Shown here piece after piece: positions 38,860-47,181 of a stretch of DNA of 64,000 nt. A program made the position numbers and the translations under genes. The stretch is from NCBI RefSeq assembly GCF_016756615.1, contig NZ_AP023262.1, positions 5,271,501 to 5,335,500 on the forward strand, read 5' to 3'. The notes below the pieces were generated by a model. That model was not told the origin of the DNA. It saw nothing but the letters and a program-made list of their open reading frames with translations, and made no database searches. This DNA comes from Mesorhizobium sp. L-8-3. GTDB lineage: Bacteria > Pseudomonadota > Alphaproteobacteria > Rhizobiales > Rhizobiaceae. The first letter of the stretch is position 1; every line of letters begins with the position of its first letter.

Positions 38860-40256
38860 CAGAGCGGCACCTGCGGGTTGAAAGCGTCCTTGGCGAAATG
38901 GAAGCCGAAGGTCGCCGCCTCGGTGGCGAAGCGCGGCCGGATGCCTGTCGCCCGGAATTCGCCGACGATCTTGCCGTCGGCGGTTACGTCGCGCCGGACG
39001 AAATGATAGATCTCCTGAAGCTGGATCACATTGCCCTCCATGCCGGTGATCTCGGCGATCGAGATGACGCGGCGGCCGCCGTCGGAAAGGCGCTGGGTCT
39101 GGACGATGATGTCGATGGCCGAGGCGATCTGGGCGCGGATCGATTCCTGCGACATGGGCATGCCGGCCATGCCGACCATCTGCTCCATCCTGCCCAGGGC
39201 GTCGCGCGGCGTGTTGGCATGGATCGTCGTCATCGAGCCTTCATGGCCGGTATTCATGGCCTGCAGCATGTCGAAAGCCTCCTCGCCGCGCACCTCGCCG
39301 ACGATGATGCGGTCGGGCCGCATGCGCAGCGCATTCTTGAGGAGCTCGCGCTGCCTGACTTCCCCCCTGCCCTCGACATTGGGCGGGCGCGTCTCCAGCC
39401 GCCCGACATGCGGTTGCTGGAGCTGGAGTTCGGCGGCATCCTCGATGGTGATCAGCCGCTCCTTGTGGGAGATGTAGCTCGAAAGCGCATTGAGCAGCGT
39501 GGTCTTGCCGCTGCCCGTGCCACCCGAAACCAGGATCGACTTGCGCGCCTGCACGGCGATCTTGAGGAGTTCGATCATCGGTGGACGGATCGAATTGAAT
39601 TCCACCAGCCGATCGAGCGAATAGGGCTTCCTGGAGAATTTGCGGATCGAGACCAGCGGTCCGTCCACCGAAATCGGCCGTACGGCGACATTGACGCGCG
39701 AGCCGTCCTCGAGCCTGGCGTCGACCATGGGCGAGGATTCGTCGACGCGCCGTCCGATGGCAGAGACGATCTTGTTGACGATGCGCAGCAGATGCGCCTC
39801 GTCGCGGAAACGCACCGCCGTTTCCTCAAGCTGGCCGCGCCTTTCGACGAAGACGCGATTGTGCGTGTTGATCAGTATGTCGGCGATCGTGTCGTCCTTG
39901 AGCAGCGGCTCGATCGGCCCGAGGCCAAGCATCTCATCGGCCGTGTCGCTGGTGAGCTGGTCGAGTTCGCGCGCATTCAGCGGTATGCTGCGGGTGCGAA
40001 CGAAGTCGCGCACCACGGGGCGGATTTCCGTCAGAATGTCGTCCTTGGAGGCGGTTTCCAGCGCGGCGAGGTTGAACCGGTCGATCAGGTGACGATGGAG
40101 CTCGACCTTGACCGACAGAAGATCATCATTCTGGCGCGGATCGGTAACCTGCGAAGAACTGTCATGAATGGCTGGCGCCGCGACGAGGATCGGCACTGTC
40201 GCGACCTCTGTCCGTTGCGACGTGGTACCGTTGCCTTTCGTAAAGCGTCCTAACAT
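38859..40256 (-). CDS. cpaF: Flp pilus assembly ATPase CpaF/TadA
   Basis: A 465-residue hexameric GspE/VirB11-type ATPase that powers pilus extension and retraction. The Walker A is SGGTGSGKTT with K251. An Asp box-like TIEDAAELQL, HVGRLETRPPN, the Walker B RPDRIIVGEVRGEEAFDML and MNTGHEGSMTTIHANT (His box) follow. The N-terminal 45 residues are variable. It starts 23 bases after the stop of the methyltransferase gene and overlaps tadB, so it is a middle gene of the minus-strand transcript. Confidence 0.95.
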   Translation of the reverse strand: MLGRFTKGNGTTSQRTEVATVPILVAAPAIHDSSSQVTDPRQNDDLLSVKVELHRHLIDRFNLAALETASKDDILTEIRPVVRDFVRTRSIPLNARELDQLTSDTADEMLGLGPIEPLLKDDTIADILINTHNRVFVERRGQLEETAVRFRDEAHLLRIVNKIVSAIGRRVDESSPMVDARLEDGSRVNVAVRPISVDGPLVSIRKFSRKPYSLDRLVEFNSIRPPMIELLKIAVQARKSILVSGGTGSGKTTLLNALSSYISHKERLITIEDAAELQLQQPHVGRLETRPPNVEGRGEVRQRELLKNALRMRPDRIIVGEVRGEEAFDMLQAMNTGHEGSMTTIHANTPRDALGRMEQMVGMAGMPMSQESIRAQIASAIDIIVQTQRLSDGGRRVISIAEITGMEGNVIQLQEIYHFVRRDVTADGKIVGEFRATGIRPRFATEAATFGFHFAKDAFNPQVPL

Positions 40257-40279
40257 GCTCTCGCCTCCATCATTTGCCC

Positions 40280-40948
40280 CTACAATCTTTGCTGGGCGGA
40301 ACCCTTTCGCAGGCGGGGCATGAGTTGTGGAACGACCCGTGCGTAACTAGCGTACTCCGGGAATGCTTGGCCAAGCACCCTCTCCTCATTGGCGATTCGC
40401 CAATATTGAACAGCAAGGTTGATGCTGACAATCAACACAGACCAGGCCGAGAAGTTCGAAAGCGCCACTCCGAGCAAAGTGATGGCCTCGCAGACGTAGA
40501 GCGGATGCCGGACGATTGCGTACGGACCTTCAGTGACAAGGCGGCGCGCCTGCGCATCAATCGAGAAGGAGCGCCCTAGCCAAGCCAAGCAATAAGCGGA
40601 GGATGTAGTTCCAACGATCGTCAACGTCGTTGCTGTGAGTTTTGCCACGGGGGGGATGTCAACCTGCGGCAATACTATCAACGTCAATGTCATGAAAGTT
40701 CCGGCGATTGCCACGAGGCGGGGCATCCAGCCAAGAGAATCGTTTTTTGGTGGAAGTCGAAGAACGGTGAGACCAACCGCGAGCCCCATAAAGATCAATC
40801 CGGCCGATCGAGCTGTCACGTCTAACGCGAAAGTCTCGGATCGCGGGAGTTGATAAGTCATTTCCATGATACTGATGAGATTTAGGCAGACGTAGCCGGT
40901 AAAAAGACCGGCCAGCGACGCGCGCCCTATGAAGTCCAAACTCAGCAT
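40280..40948 (-). CDS. Isoprenylcysteine carboxyl methyltransferase (ICMT)-family membrane methyltransferase in the tad operon
   Basis: A 222-residue integral membrane protein with about five helices. The C-terminal half has the ICMT/PEMT cofactor signature LVTEGPYAIVRHPLYVCEAI (RHPLY) followed by NEERVLGQAFPEYASYARVV, the E-E pair and tyrosine of the family. These enzymes use S-adenosylmethionine to methylate membrane-bound substrates. The ATG 40948 has GGGAGGGG close upstream, better than the longer in-frame ATG at 41146. It lies 23 bases before cpaF on the same strand and is probably the first gene of the minus-strand tad operon. The local peptidase CpaA lacks a methylase domain, so methylation of the mature pilin N-terminus is a possible role (inference). 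A lipid or solute substrate is the alternative. Confidence 0.82.
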   Translation of the reverse strand: MLSLDFIGRASLAGLFTGYVCLNLISIMEMTYQLPRSETFALDVTARSAGLIFMGLAVGLTVLRLPPKNDSLGWMPRLVAIAGTFMTLTLIVLPQVDIPPVAKLTATTLTIVGTTSSAYCLAWLGRSFSIDAQARRLVTEGPYAIVRHPLYVCEAITLLGVALSNFSAWSVLIVSINLAVQYWRIANEERVLGQAFPEYASYARVVPQLMPRLRKGSAQQRL

Positions 40949-41146
40949 TTTGCCCCTCCCACATTCGTTCGCGCAGGCGCTTTGGGAGAACCCGAGTTTT
41001 CCGGGTAGCCTCCAAAGCCCGAGCCGCCCAAGGCTAGGATCAGTTCCTGGAGATTTGCTGAGCTCTACGGTACGGGCGTCGGCAACAGATACAGTAGCAG
41101 TCACAAGCCGCAGCTTTGCAACGCTCTTGGTGGATCGCCCCAACAT
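40949..41146 (-). pseudogene. Possible diverged copy of the cpaF 5' end, in frame with the methyltransferase
   Basis: The frame upstream of the methyltransferase begins at 41146 with MLGRSTKSVAK, while cpaF begins with MLGRFTKGNGT. Both continue with a Thr/Val stretch (TATVSVA against VATVPIL) and reach a Ser-rich segment ending in TDP at about residue 36-40. After that the resemblance stops. It may be a relic of a duplicated cpaF start, or part of a longer methyltransferase precursor. Based on eye alignment only. Confidence 0.4.
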
Positions 41147-41973
41147 GGTTCAGCCCCCCTTTACCCTTCCTCAGGGTTCCTCATTTTCGGGGTCTTCGCA
41201 AGAATTTGTTAACCTTAGAGTTAATACCCCGGAACGTAAGCTCGCATCCGAACCGGGCGAGCATCAGACCCACCCCTCACCGGCGGCGCCAGATCCCGCG
41301 GAGGGATCCGTTAAAATACCTGAATTACTTTTTGTCAAATACTTGCGGTTAATACTTATAAATGGATTGCCGAACGGCGGCACGAGCGCCAGTATTACCT
41401 AGTAGTGGCTCCTTTCTTACCGACCGATACGAATTTCAACTGCCGAAGCCCGGTCGGGCTCCATGGCGGCGCGAGGAGCTAGCTCGAACCGGCTATCGAT
41501 CCGTCGATTATCTATTCTACAAAAACACGTTACCGGCGAGATGATCTACATCAAAGGGTGTAGTCGGACTACTCCTATACGACTTTCCGGATAGCATAAT
41601 CGGATATGCATTTTGCAACCTTGATACCGCCGCAGGAGAGCGGAGCAACGGATTTCGGTAGAGATAAAAAACATGACCACTTTTATCATAATATAATTGC
41701 CTATATCTAGATCGTACAGAGTGCGGACACTTCCGGCCCTTTATCGCGAAATGGTTAAGGTCACCGGATTCTTGAACAGAATCAACTGGCTACGAACGCC
41801 GCCGACAAGCATATTCTTGCCCGCGCAGCTATAGTTCGGTTAAGGAGCCGTTAAATTCATTTGACTTATATTTTGTGCCGTTCCTAGGATTGCAACTGAC
41901 GGGGGATGCTGGGGTTTGGGTACATTTCCTTGCTCGTCTCGTCGGGTTGTAACCTCTCTAGGGAGAAATTGGC
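41147..41973. promoter_or_regulatory. AT-rich control region between the two tad arms
   Basis: This 827-base gap has no gene I can support and is clearly richer in A and T than its surroundings, most of all at 41300-41720. It holds several TTAA words, a TTAA-N8-TTAA pair at 41209-41224 near the minus-strand arm and a TTAA-N7-TTAA box at 41840-41854 near pilA. It must contain the promoters of both arms. Confidence 0.6.
41840..41890 (+). promoter_or_regulatory. CtrA-type box and putative pilA promoter
   Basis: TTAAGGAGCCGTTAA at 41840-41854 fits the full CtrA site TTAA-N7-TTAA. A promoter-like TTGACT (41861-41866) and TAGGAT (41885-41890) follow with an 18-base spacer, placing transcription near 41897 and the box just upstream of the -35 element. 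In Caulobacter, CtrA activates pilA; here the same wiring is inferred from the motif. Confidence 0.6.
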
Positions 41974-42144
41974 ATGAACAAGCTCATGACGATCGCCCGG
42001 CAGTTTCGTGACGACGAAAACGGTGCTGCCATGATCGAATACACGATCCTGCTCGGCATCATCGCTGTGGCAGTCATCACCTCCATCGGCCTCGTCGCCA
42101 CGTGGGTCACGGGCCAGTGGTCTACACTCGCGGCCGCTCTGTAA
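41974..42144 (+). CDS. pilA: Flp-family type IVb pilin
   Basis: A 56-residue pilin precursor. The leader MNKLMTIARQFRDDENG (17 residues) ends in glycine and is cut before AAMIEYTILLG. The mature protein has 39 residues, with the Glu at +5 and Tyr at +6 that define Flp pilins, then one hydrophobic helix and a short tail ending in WSTLAAAL. AGGGAGA lies upstream of ATG 41974. A strong hairpin follows at 42152. It is the major subunit of the pilus made by the surrounding genes and the first gene of the plus arm. Confidence 0.95.
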   Translation: MNKLMTIARQFRDDENGAAMIEYTILLGIIAVAVITSIGLVATWVTGQWSTLAAAL

Positions 42145-42151
42145 TCCAGCC

Positions 42152-42182
42152 ATCAGGCCCGGGCGGCAAGTCCGGGCCTGAT
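42152..42182 (+). terminator. Terminator or attenuator after pilA
   Basis: An 11-base perfect stem, ATCAGGCCCGG with CCGGGCCTGAT, and a nine-base loop lie seven bases after the pilA stop. CTCTTCTT follows. It likely ends most pilA transcripts, with some read-through into cpaB, giving pilin excess over assembly proteins. Confidence 0.75.
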
Positions 42183-42240
42183 CTCTTCTTGGGGCGGACG
42201 ACTCGTCCGGAATGCGTGAAGCTGCTGCGGGGTGGCTGAA

Positions 42241-43269
42241 ATGCGTGCAAATACCATCATTATGGTGCTTCTGGCCGCCGTGTTCGGCGTTGTTGCGGTG
42301 GTGCTCGCCAATATGTGGCTGGCGAACCAGCGCAACGCCATGGCCGCGCCCAGCGAAGCGCCGCGCGAAACGATTGTGGTCGCGGCCGTGCCTCTCAAAT
42401 TCGGCGACGTGCTGACTTCAGACAAGCTGCGAGAGATCGCCTGGCCGTCGGGCGCCATCCCGGCTGGCGCCTTCAAGACGGCCGCGGAACTGCTGGCGGA
42501 CGAAAAGGGCAATCGCCAGGCGCTGCAGGCGATCGGCGCCAACGAGCCGGTGCTCGCGACCAGGATCACCGGGCCGGGACAGCGCGCCACCCTTTCGGCG
42601 GTACTGGCCGATGGCATGAAGGCCGTATCGATCCGCGTCAACGACGTTCTCGGCGTCGCAGGCTTTGTTTTTCCGGGCGACCGGGTGGACGTACTCCTCA
42701 CCCGCAACGTTCGCCAGGCCGAAGGCGGCGAAAGGGCCTATGTCGACGTGCTCTTGCAGAGCATCAAGGTTCTCGCTGTCGATCAGATCGCGGACGAGAG
42801 CAAGGAAAACCCGACCGTCGTCAAGGCGGTAACGCTCGAAGTCTCGACTCGCGACGCCCAGAAGCTGACCCTAGCCGCCGGCGCCGGGCAGCTTTCGCTG
42901 GCATTGCGCCAGGTCGCGTCCAATGAAGGCGAATCGACAGACCGGATTACGCTCGCCGACCTCACCGGGGAGACGCCGGAAGATGTGGCGGCGCGGCAGG
43001 CGGCGCTCGAAGCCGAGCGCAAGCGCGCCGAGGAGCAGTTCAACGGCATCCGGCAGGTTGTGGAAAACCTCGGCGAGCGCATCGATGAACGCGTCGGAAA
43101 TGTCGAGGATCAGCTAAACAAGCTCAAGCAGCCTGCGCCCGAGCCGGAAGCGCACGAGGTGGTGAAGGAAGTCGTCAGATATATCCAACCCGAACCGCCG
43201 GTCAGGGCTTCAGTCGGCGTTTACCGTGGCATGGATCGGCAGGTTTACGACGTGCCACGGGCAAGGTAG
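42241..43269 (+). CDS. cpaB: Flp pilus assembly protein CpaB (RcpC)
   Basis: A 342-residue periplasmic protein anchored by an N-terminal helix (about residues 5-28). A SAF/RcpC domain follows with VVAAVPLKFGDVLTSDKL and MKAVSIRVNDVLGVAGFVFP, then PGDRVDVLLTRN. A coiled-coil-like stretch near 250-290 (RQAALEAERKRAEEQFNGIR) precedes the C-terminus. CpaB is thought to gate or stabilise the secretin. The start is ATG 42241; a GTG at 42232 is possible. It lies 96 bases after pilA across the terminator, and 86 bases before cpaC. Confidence 0.92.
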   Translation: MRANTIIMVLLAAVFGVVAVVLANMWLANQRNAMAAPSEAPRETIVVAAVPLKFGDVLTSDKLREIAWPSGAIPAGAFKTAAELLADEKGNRQALQAIGANEPVLATRITGPGQRATLSAVLADGMKAVSIRVNDVLGVAGFVFPGDRVDVLLTRNVRQAEGGERAYVDVLLQSIKVLAVDQIADESKENPTVVKAVTLEVSTRDAQKLTLAAGAGQLSLALRQVASNEGESTDRITLADLTGETPEDVAARQAALEAERKRAEEQFNGIRQVVENLGERIDERVGNVEDQLNKLKQPAPEPEAHEVVKEVVRYIQPEPPVRASVGVYRGMDRQVYDVPRAR

Positions 43270-43355
43270 CGTTATGGTTGCAGCGGCCCGACCTCGGTGG
43301 CCGGGCCTCACAAACGTTCCGCGCATCCAAACGCGGTCGAAGGAGGGGTTCGGTC

Positions 43356-44783
43356 ATGATGTTCGTCAGATTGGGCTGGCTGGCCCGGGTATTCGCACTC
43401 CTGCTGGCATTTTCAGCCGGCGCGCTTGCGGCGGATCGGAGCATCGACGTCTCGCGCGTCCGTGTCCACCGGGTGTTCATTCCCATCTCCCAGTCGGTGA
43501 CGATCCAGGTCAACGCCAATCTGGGCGACATCGTGATTGCCGACAACAGGATCGCCGACGCGCAGCCGATGACCGATCGCACGCTCTATGTGATCGGCAA
43601 GGGTGTCGGCACGACTTCGGTGAACCTGTTCTCCGAGGACAAGCGCTCGCTCGGGGTCATCGAGGTCGAGGTCGGCGTCGATGTGGACGACATGGCGATC
43701 GCCATCAGGCAGGTGGCGCCGAAGTCGAACATCACCATCGGCTCGGTCAACGGCAAGGTTCGCCTCGGCGGCCGCGTCAAGGACGGCGCCACCCTGGCGA
43801 AGATCCTGGAAGTCGCCCAGCAATACGGCCCGGACACGGTCATCAATTCGGTCGAGGTCGAGGACAGCCAGCAGGTCAATCTCGAAGTGCGCGTTCTCGA
43901 AGTGTCGCGGAATGCCGGTCGAGAGCTCGGCGTCTCGTGGTTCGTTAGTACGGACGAGCCGGAAAGAGCCGGAGGACTGCCGGCCGGAGCGGTGATCGGA
44001 ACCTTGGCCGGCAATTTCGTGACAGGCAACTCACCCTTTGCCACCATCATCGCGAATGTGATCGACGCCGGCGTCAATGTCGACGTCATCATACGTGCGC
44101 TGGAGGACAAGCGTCTCGCCCGGCGGCTGGCCGAGCCGAACCTGACCGCGCTCTCGGGCGAGACGGCGAGCTTCCTCGCCGGCGGCGAGGTGCCCATCCC
44201 CGTGGCGCAGGAAAACGATACGATCACCATCGAATTCAAGGATTTCGGTGTTAAGCTCGACTTCACGCCGATCGTGCTCGAGGGCGGCAAGATCAACCTC
44301 CGGCTCAATCCGGAAGTGAGCGAGGTCGACCCGACCAACACGATCCGCACGAGGGATATCGAGATCCCGTCCTTCATCACCCGCAGGGCCTCGACGGTGG
44401 TCGAGCTGCGCGACGGACAGAGCTTCGCCATAGCCGGCCTGCTGCAGTCGACCGGCCGCAAGCTGCAGAGCCAGGTGCCCTGGTTGAGCCAGGTTCCGGT
44501 GATCGGCGCGCTGTTCCGCTCGTCGAGCTACATCAAGAACGAAACCGACCTCGTCATCATCGTCACGCCGCGGCTGGTGCGACCGGCCAAGCCCGGCCAG
44601 CAGGTAGCCACGCCGCTCGACAAGACCCGGCCGGCCAACGACCCCGAATTCTTCCTGCTCGGACAACTCGAGGTCACCCGTGACATGGTGCGCCGCTACG
44701 AACTCGGGGACGGCGTGGTCGGACCCTACGGCCACATGCTCGACGTCCCAGCCAAGGACAAGATGATCTATGCCAAGAAATAG
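43356..44783 (+). CDS. cpaC: Flp pilus secretin CpaC (RcpA)
   Basis: A 475-residue outer-membrane secretin. A signal peptide ends near ALAA-DRS. The N-terminal pilus domain has VTIQVNANLGDIVIADNRIA; a BON-like unit has GSVNGKVRLGGRVKDGATL. The secretin core includes EVSRNAGRELGVSWF, VDVIIRALEDKRLARRLAEP and the end VPVIGALFRSSSYIKNETDL. ATG 43356 has AAGGAGGGG seven bases upstream; an earlier start at 43278 would spoil the signal peptide. Its end overlaps the next gene by 14 bases. Confidence 0.95.
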   Translation: MMFVRLGWLARVFALLLAFSAGALAADRSIDVSRVRVHRVFIPISQSVTIQVNANLGDIVIADNRIADAQPMTDRTLYVIGKGVGTTSVNLFSEDKRSLGVIEVEVGVDVDDMAIAIRQVAPKSNITIGSVNGKVRLGGRVKDGATLAKILEVAQQYGPDTVINSVEVEDSQQVNLEVRVLEVSRNAGRELGVSWFVSTDEPERAGGLPAGAVIGTLAGNFVTGNSPFATIIANVIDAGVNVDVIIRALEDKRLARRLAEPNLTALSGETASFLAGGEVPIPVAQENDTITIEFKDFGVKLDFTPIVLEGGKINLRLNPEVSEVDPTNTIRTRDIEIPSFITRRASTVVELRDGQSFAIAGLLQSTGRKLQSQVPWLSQVPVIGALFRSSSYIKNETDLVIIVTPRLVRPAKPGQQVATPLDKTRPANDPEFFLLGQLEVTRDMVRRYELGDGVVGPYGHMLDVPAKDKMIYAKK

Positions 44784-45057
44784 AACACTTCTCGCGGTCC
44801 TCGCCGCCACGGGCCTGCTCGCGGGCTGCGCGGACTATCTCAATCATTACGAAACGGTGACGCTGGCGGCCGGCGACGCCCAGAAACATAACCGGCTGCT
44901 GCATACGGTCGATCCCTTCAATCCGGCATCGAAGGTGACGGCCATTCCGACCGACGGGCAGCGGGCGGCCGATGCGGTGAAGAACTACCGGACGTCCCAG
45001 CAGGCGAAACCACCGCCGCCGGCGAACGTGACCGTGAATCTCGGAACCAATAACTGA
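44770..45057 (+). CDS. Small tad-locus lipoprotein in the CpaD position
   Basis: A 95-residue lipoprotein. The signal is MPRNRTLLAVLAATGLLAGC with the cysteine at residue 20. The mature 76 residues include HNRLLHTVDPFNPASKVTAI and an IPTDGQRAADAVKNYRTSQ helix, then a proline-rich tail. CpaD proteins are about 220 residues and sit at this point of tad loci, and their N-terminal ends share the DYLNHYE-like start only loosely. It is therefore either a short CpaD relative or a different pilotin-like lipoprotein. Overlap with cpaC argues for co-expression. Confidence 0.75.
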   Translation: MPRNRTLLAVLAATGLLAGCADYLNHYETVTLAAGDAQKHNRLLHTVDPFNPASKVTAIPTDGQRAADAVKNYRTSQQAKPPPPANVTVNLGTNN

Positions 45058-45145
45058 ACAAACGACAAATGAACAAACCGGACACGATGCGGCAGGGCTA
45101 AAGGGGTTACGGGACGAACGGAGGCGTCCCGCGGGGAGTGTGTAG

Positions 45146-46672
45146 ATGTGCAGGGTTTTGGAGAAAATACGCCAGTTCCAGGCAGACGAGCGCGGCATGG
45201 CGCTGATCCTGGTGAGCATCATGCTTCCGGTCATCATCGGTTTTGCGCTGCTCGCAATCGACATGAGCCGGGCGAACAGTCTTCACAATGATCTGCAGAA
45301 GGCGGCCGACAGTTTCGCTCTGGCGTCGGCGGCGGAGCTCGACGGCGGACCCGATGCCTGGACCCGGGCGGAACGGGCGCTCGCCAATCTGGTCGACAAC
45401 ACCAGCACTTTCTCGACTTCGGGGCCGACGACACTTGCCAGTGCGGGAGGCGTCACAGTCGATCCGTCGAACTCGGCCTGCCGGTCGCGCGGACACATTT
45501 CCTGGTGCTTTCTCGAGACGATACCGGCCAGCGATACGACCGCCGTTTCGGGAGCCAATCATGCAGCGACACCCGAGGAGACCGAGTTCATCGAAGTCAC
45601 GGTCAACCCGACAGGCTTTGCCGCGATCTTCCCTGCTTCGTTCCTGACGGGCAGCACCGCCGACAACGGCTTCAATGTCGGCGCGAGCGCGGTTGCGGGT
45701 TTCGCGGGCGTCGTCGTCTGCGACATGACCCCGCTCTTCATCTGCAATCCATTCGAGGATCTGGGGATTCCCCTCCACCAGGTTGTCAATAACCAGAATT
45801 TCTACAGGAAGGGCATCAAGCTCGTGCAGGGCGGCGGCACCGGAAGCTGGGGACCCGGCAATTTCGGTTTCCTCCGCCCGACCGACGATCACGGCTATGG
45901 CGCCGCGGAACTCGCCGACGACATCGCACAGGCCGATTCCCCCGAATGCGTCAATTCCCGCGGGGTCTACATGCGCACGGGCGGCCCGCAGCCGGCCGTT
46001 CGCGACGCCATCAATGTCCGCTTCGACATCTATGGCGGGCAGATGAAAAAGACCGATCCGGCGATCCCGCCGGCACCCAACATGCGCAAAGGGTACAAGT
46101 ACAAGAACCCGGCCAATCCCAATGCCTGCAACATGGATCCCGTGACGGATGCCGCCGAACTCACCCAGTACCGCCATCTGACGCAGGACAGCGCCTATAC
46201 CGGGCGCATCGGCAACGGCATGTGGGACTATGAAGGCTATCTTGCGGCGAACGGCTTCACGGCCTCCGAGATGGCAGGCTTCGTGGACAGCGACGGCAAT
46301 GCCTATTCCAATGCAAACCCGCCCGCGCGATACGACCTCTACAGATACGAGATCAGCAGCGGCCTGGTGGACAATCCTTCGCTCGGCGGCGAGACGGGCG
46401 TTCCGGCATGCCATGCCAGCCCGTCGACCGATCCAGACCGTCGGCTGATCTATGGCGCTATCATCAATTGCGGGGAGCACGCCACCGAACTCAACGGCCA
46501 GAGCGGAGCTGCGATCCCGGCTGTCGGCTTCGCCAGCTTCTTCCTGACCGAGCCGGTGGACCAGGCGCGCACGAATGGCGACATCATGGCAGAGATCGTC
46601 GATATCGACGGCGAACAGGGGCGAGGCACCATGATCGGCTTCGCGAAGGACAATGTTCAGCTCTACCGCTAG
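45146..46672 (+). CDS. tadG: TadG-like pilus assembly protein
   Basis: A 508-residue protein with one N-terminal membrane helix in ERGMALILVSIMLPVIIGFA (about residues 15-40) followed by the TadG signature LLAIDMSRANSLHNDLQKAA. That helix is preceded by a short cytoplasmic tail. The periplasmic part is beta-rich with four or more cysteines (CRSRGHISWC, FICNP) and an HG-type NSRGVYMRTGG stretch. No vWA MIDAS is clear. GGGGAG precedes the start. It overlaps tadE by 20 bases. Confidence 0.85.
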   Translation: MCRVLEKIRQFQADERGMALILVSIMLPVIIGFALLAIDMSRANSLHNDLQKAADSFALASAAELDGGPDAWTRAERALANLVDNTSTFSTSGPTTLASAGGVTVDPSNSACRSRGHISWCFLETIPASDTTAVSGANHAATPEETEFIEVTVNPTGFAAIFPASFLTGSTADNGFNVGASAVAGFAGVVVCDMTPLFICNPFEDLGIPLHQVVNNQNFYRKGIKLVQGGGTGSWGPGNFGFLRPTDDHGYGAAELADDIAQADSPECVNSRGVYMRTGGPQPAVRDAINVRFDIYGGQMKKTDPAIPPAPNMRKGYKYKNPANPNACNMDPVTDAAELTQYRHLTQDSAYTGRIGNGMWDYEGYLAANGFTASEMAGFVDSDGNAYSNANPPARYDLYRYEISSGLVDNPSLGGETGVPACHASPSTDPDRRLIYGAIINCGEHATELNGQSGAAIPAVGFASFFLTEPVDQARTNGDIMAEIVDIDGEQGRGTMIGFAKDNVQLYR

Positions 46673-47180
46673 GCGCACCGGCATGCTCCGCAGAATCGCC
46701 CGAGGGTTCCGTCGCGAGGAGCGCGGCGCGATCCTGGTCGAGATGACGCTGATCACCCCGCTGATGATCGCGCTGTCGGCAGGCGTCTTCGAGTTCGGAA
46801 CCATCTTCCACCGCAAGCTGCTGATCGAGGCCGGCCTGCGTGACGCGGCGCGCTTCATGGCACGCTGCACGGATGGATTTTCCGCGGTCGCTACCGATTG
46901 CACAACCGCGGCACAGAACATTGCCAAATACGGGATACCGACCGCGGGGACGCTCAGGGTGACCGACTGGACGGCGGCCGTCGCCATCACGACCTATACG
47001 ACGACCAACAACGTCGATTCCGTCACCGGCCTCCAGGACTATCGCGGCACCGGCGCCAACGTCACCACGGTGCGCGTCACCACCTCGTATACCTACGGGG
47101 CGACCTCGCTGCTTGCCTATATCGGCCTCGGCCCGATCACATTCACGGCCTCCCAGGAAGAGCGATTCATCGGGTATTGA
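46653..47180 (+). CDS. tadE: TadE-family pseudopilin
   Basis: A 175-residue pseudopilin. The leader ends in EERGAILVEMTLITPLMIAL, with cleavage at RG-AILVE and the Glu at +5, as for substrates of CpaA. A single hydrophobic helix follows. The periplasmic part has two cysteines (CTDGFSAVATDC) and beta strands. The start is ATG 46653 within tadG; ATG 46683 is a second option with a shorter leader. The next gene starts one base after the stop. Confidence 0.87.
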   Translation: MFSSTARRTGMLRRIARGFRREERGAILVEMTLITPLMIALSAGVFEFGTIFHRKLLIEAGLRDAARFMARCTDGFSAVATDCTTAAQNIAKYGIPTAGTLRVTDWTAAVAITTYTTTNNVDSVTGLQDYRGTGANVTTVRVTTSYTYGATSLLAYIGLGPITFTASQEERFIGY

Positions 47181-47181
47181 G

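Noticed and set aside
38784..40253. 489-codon plus-strand frame opposite cpaF
   Set aside because: Antisense to cpaF with complete Walker motifs; no similarity of its own.
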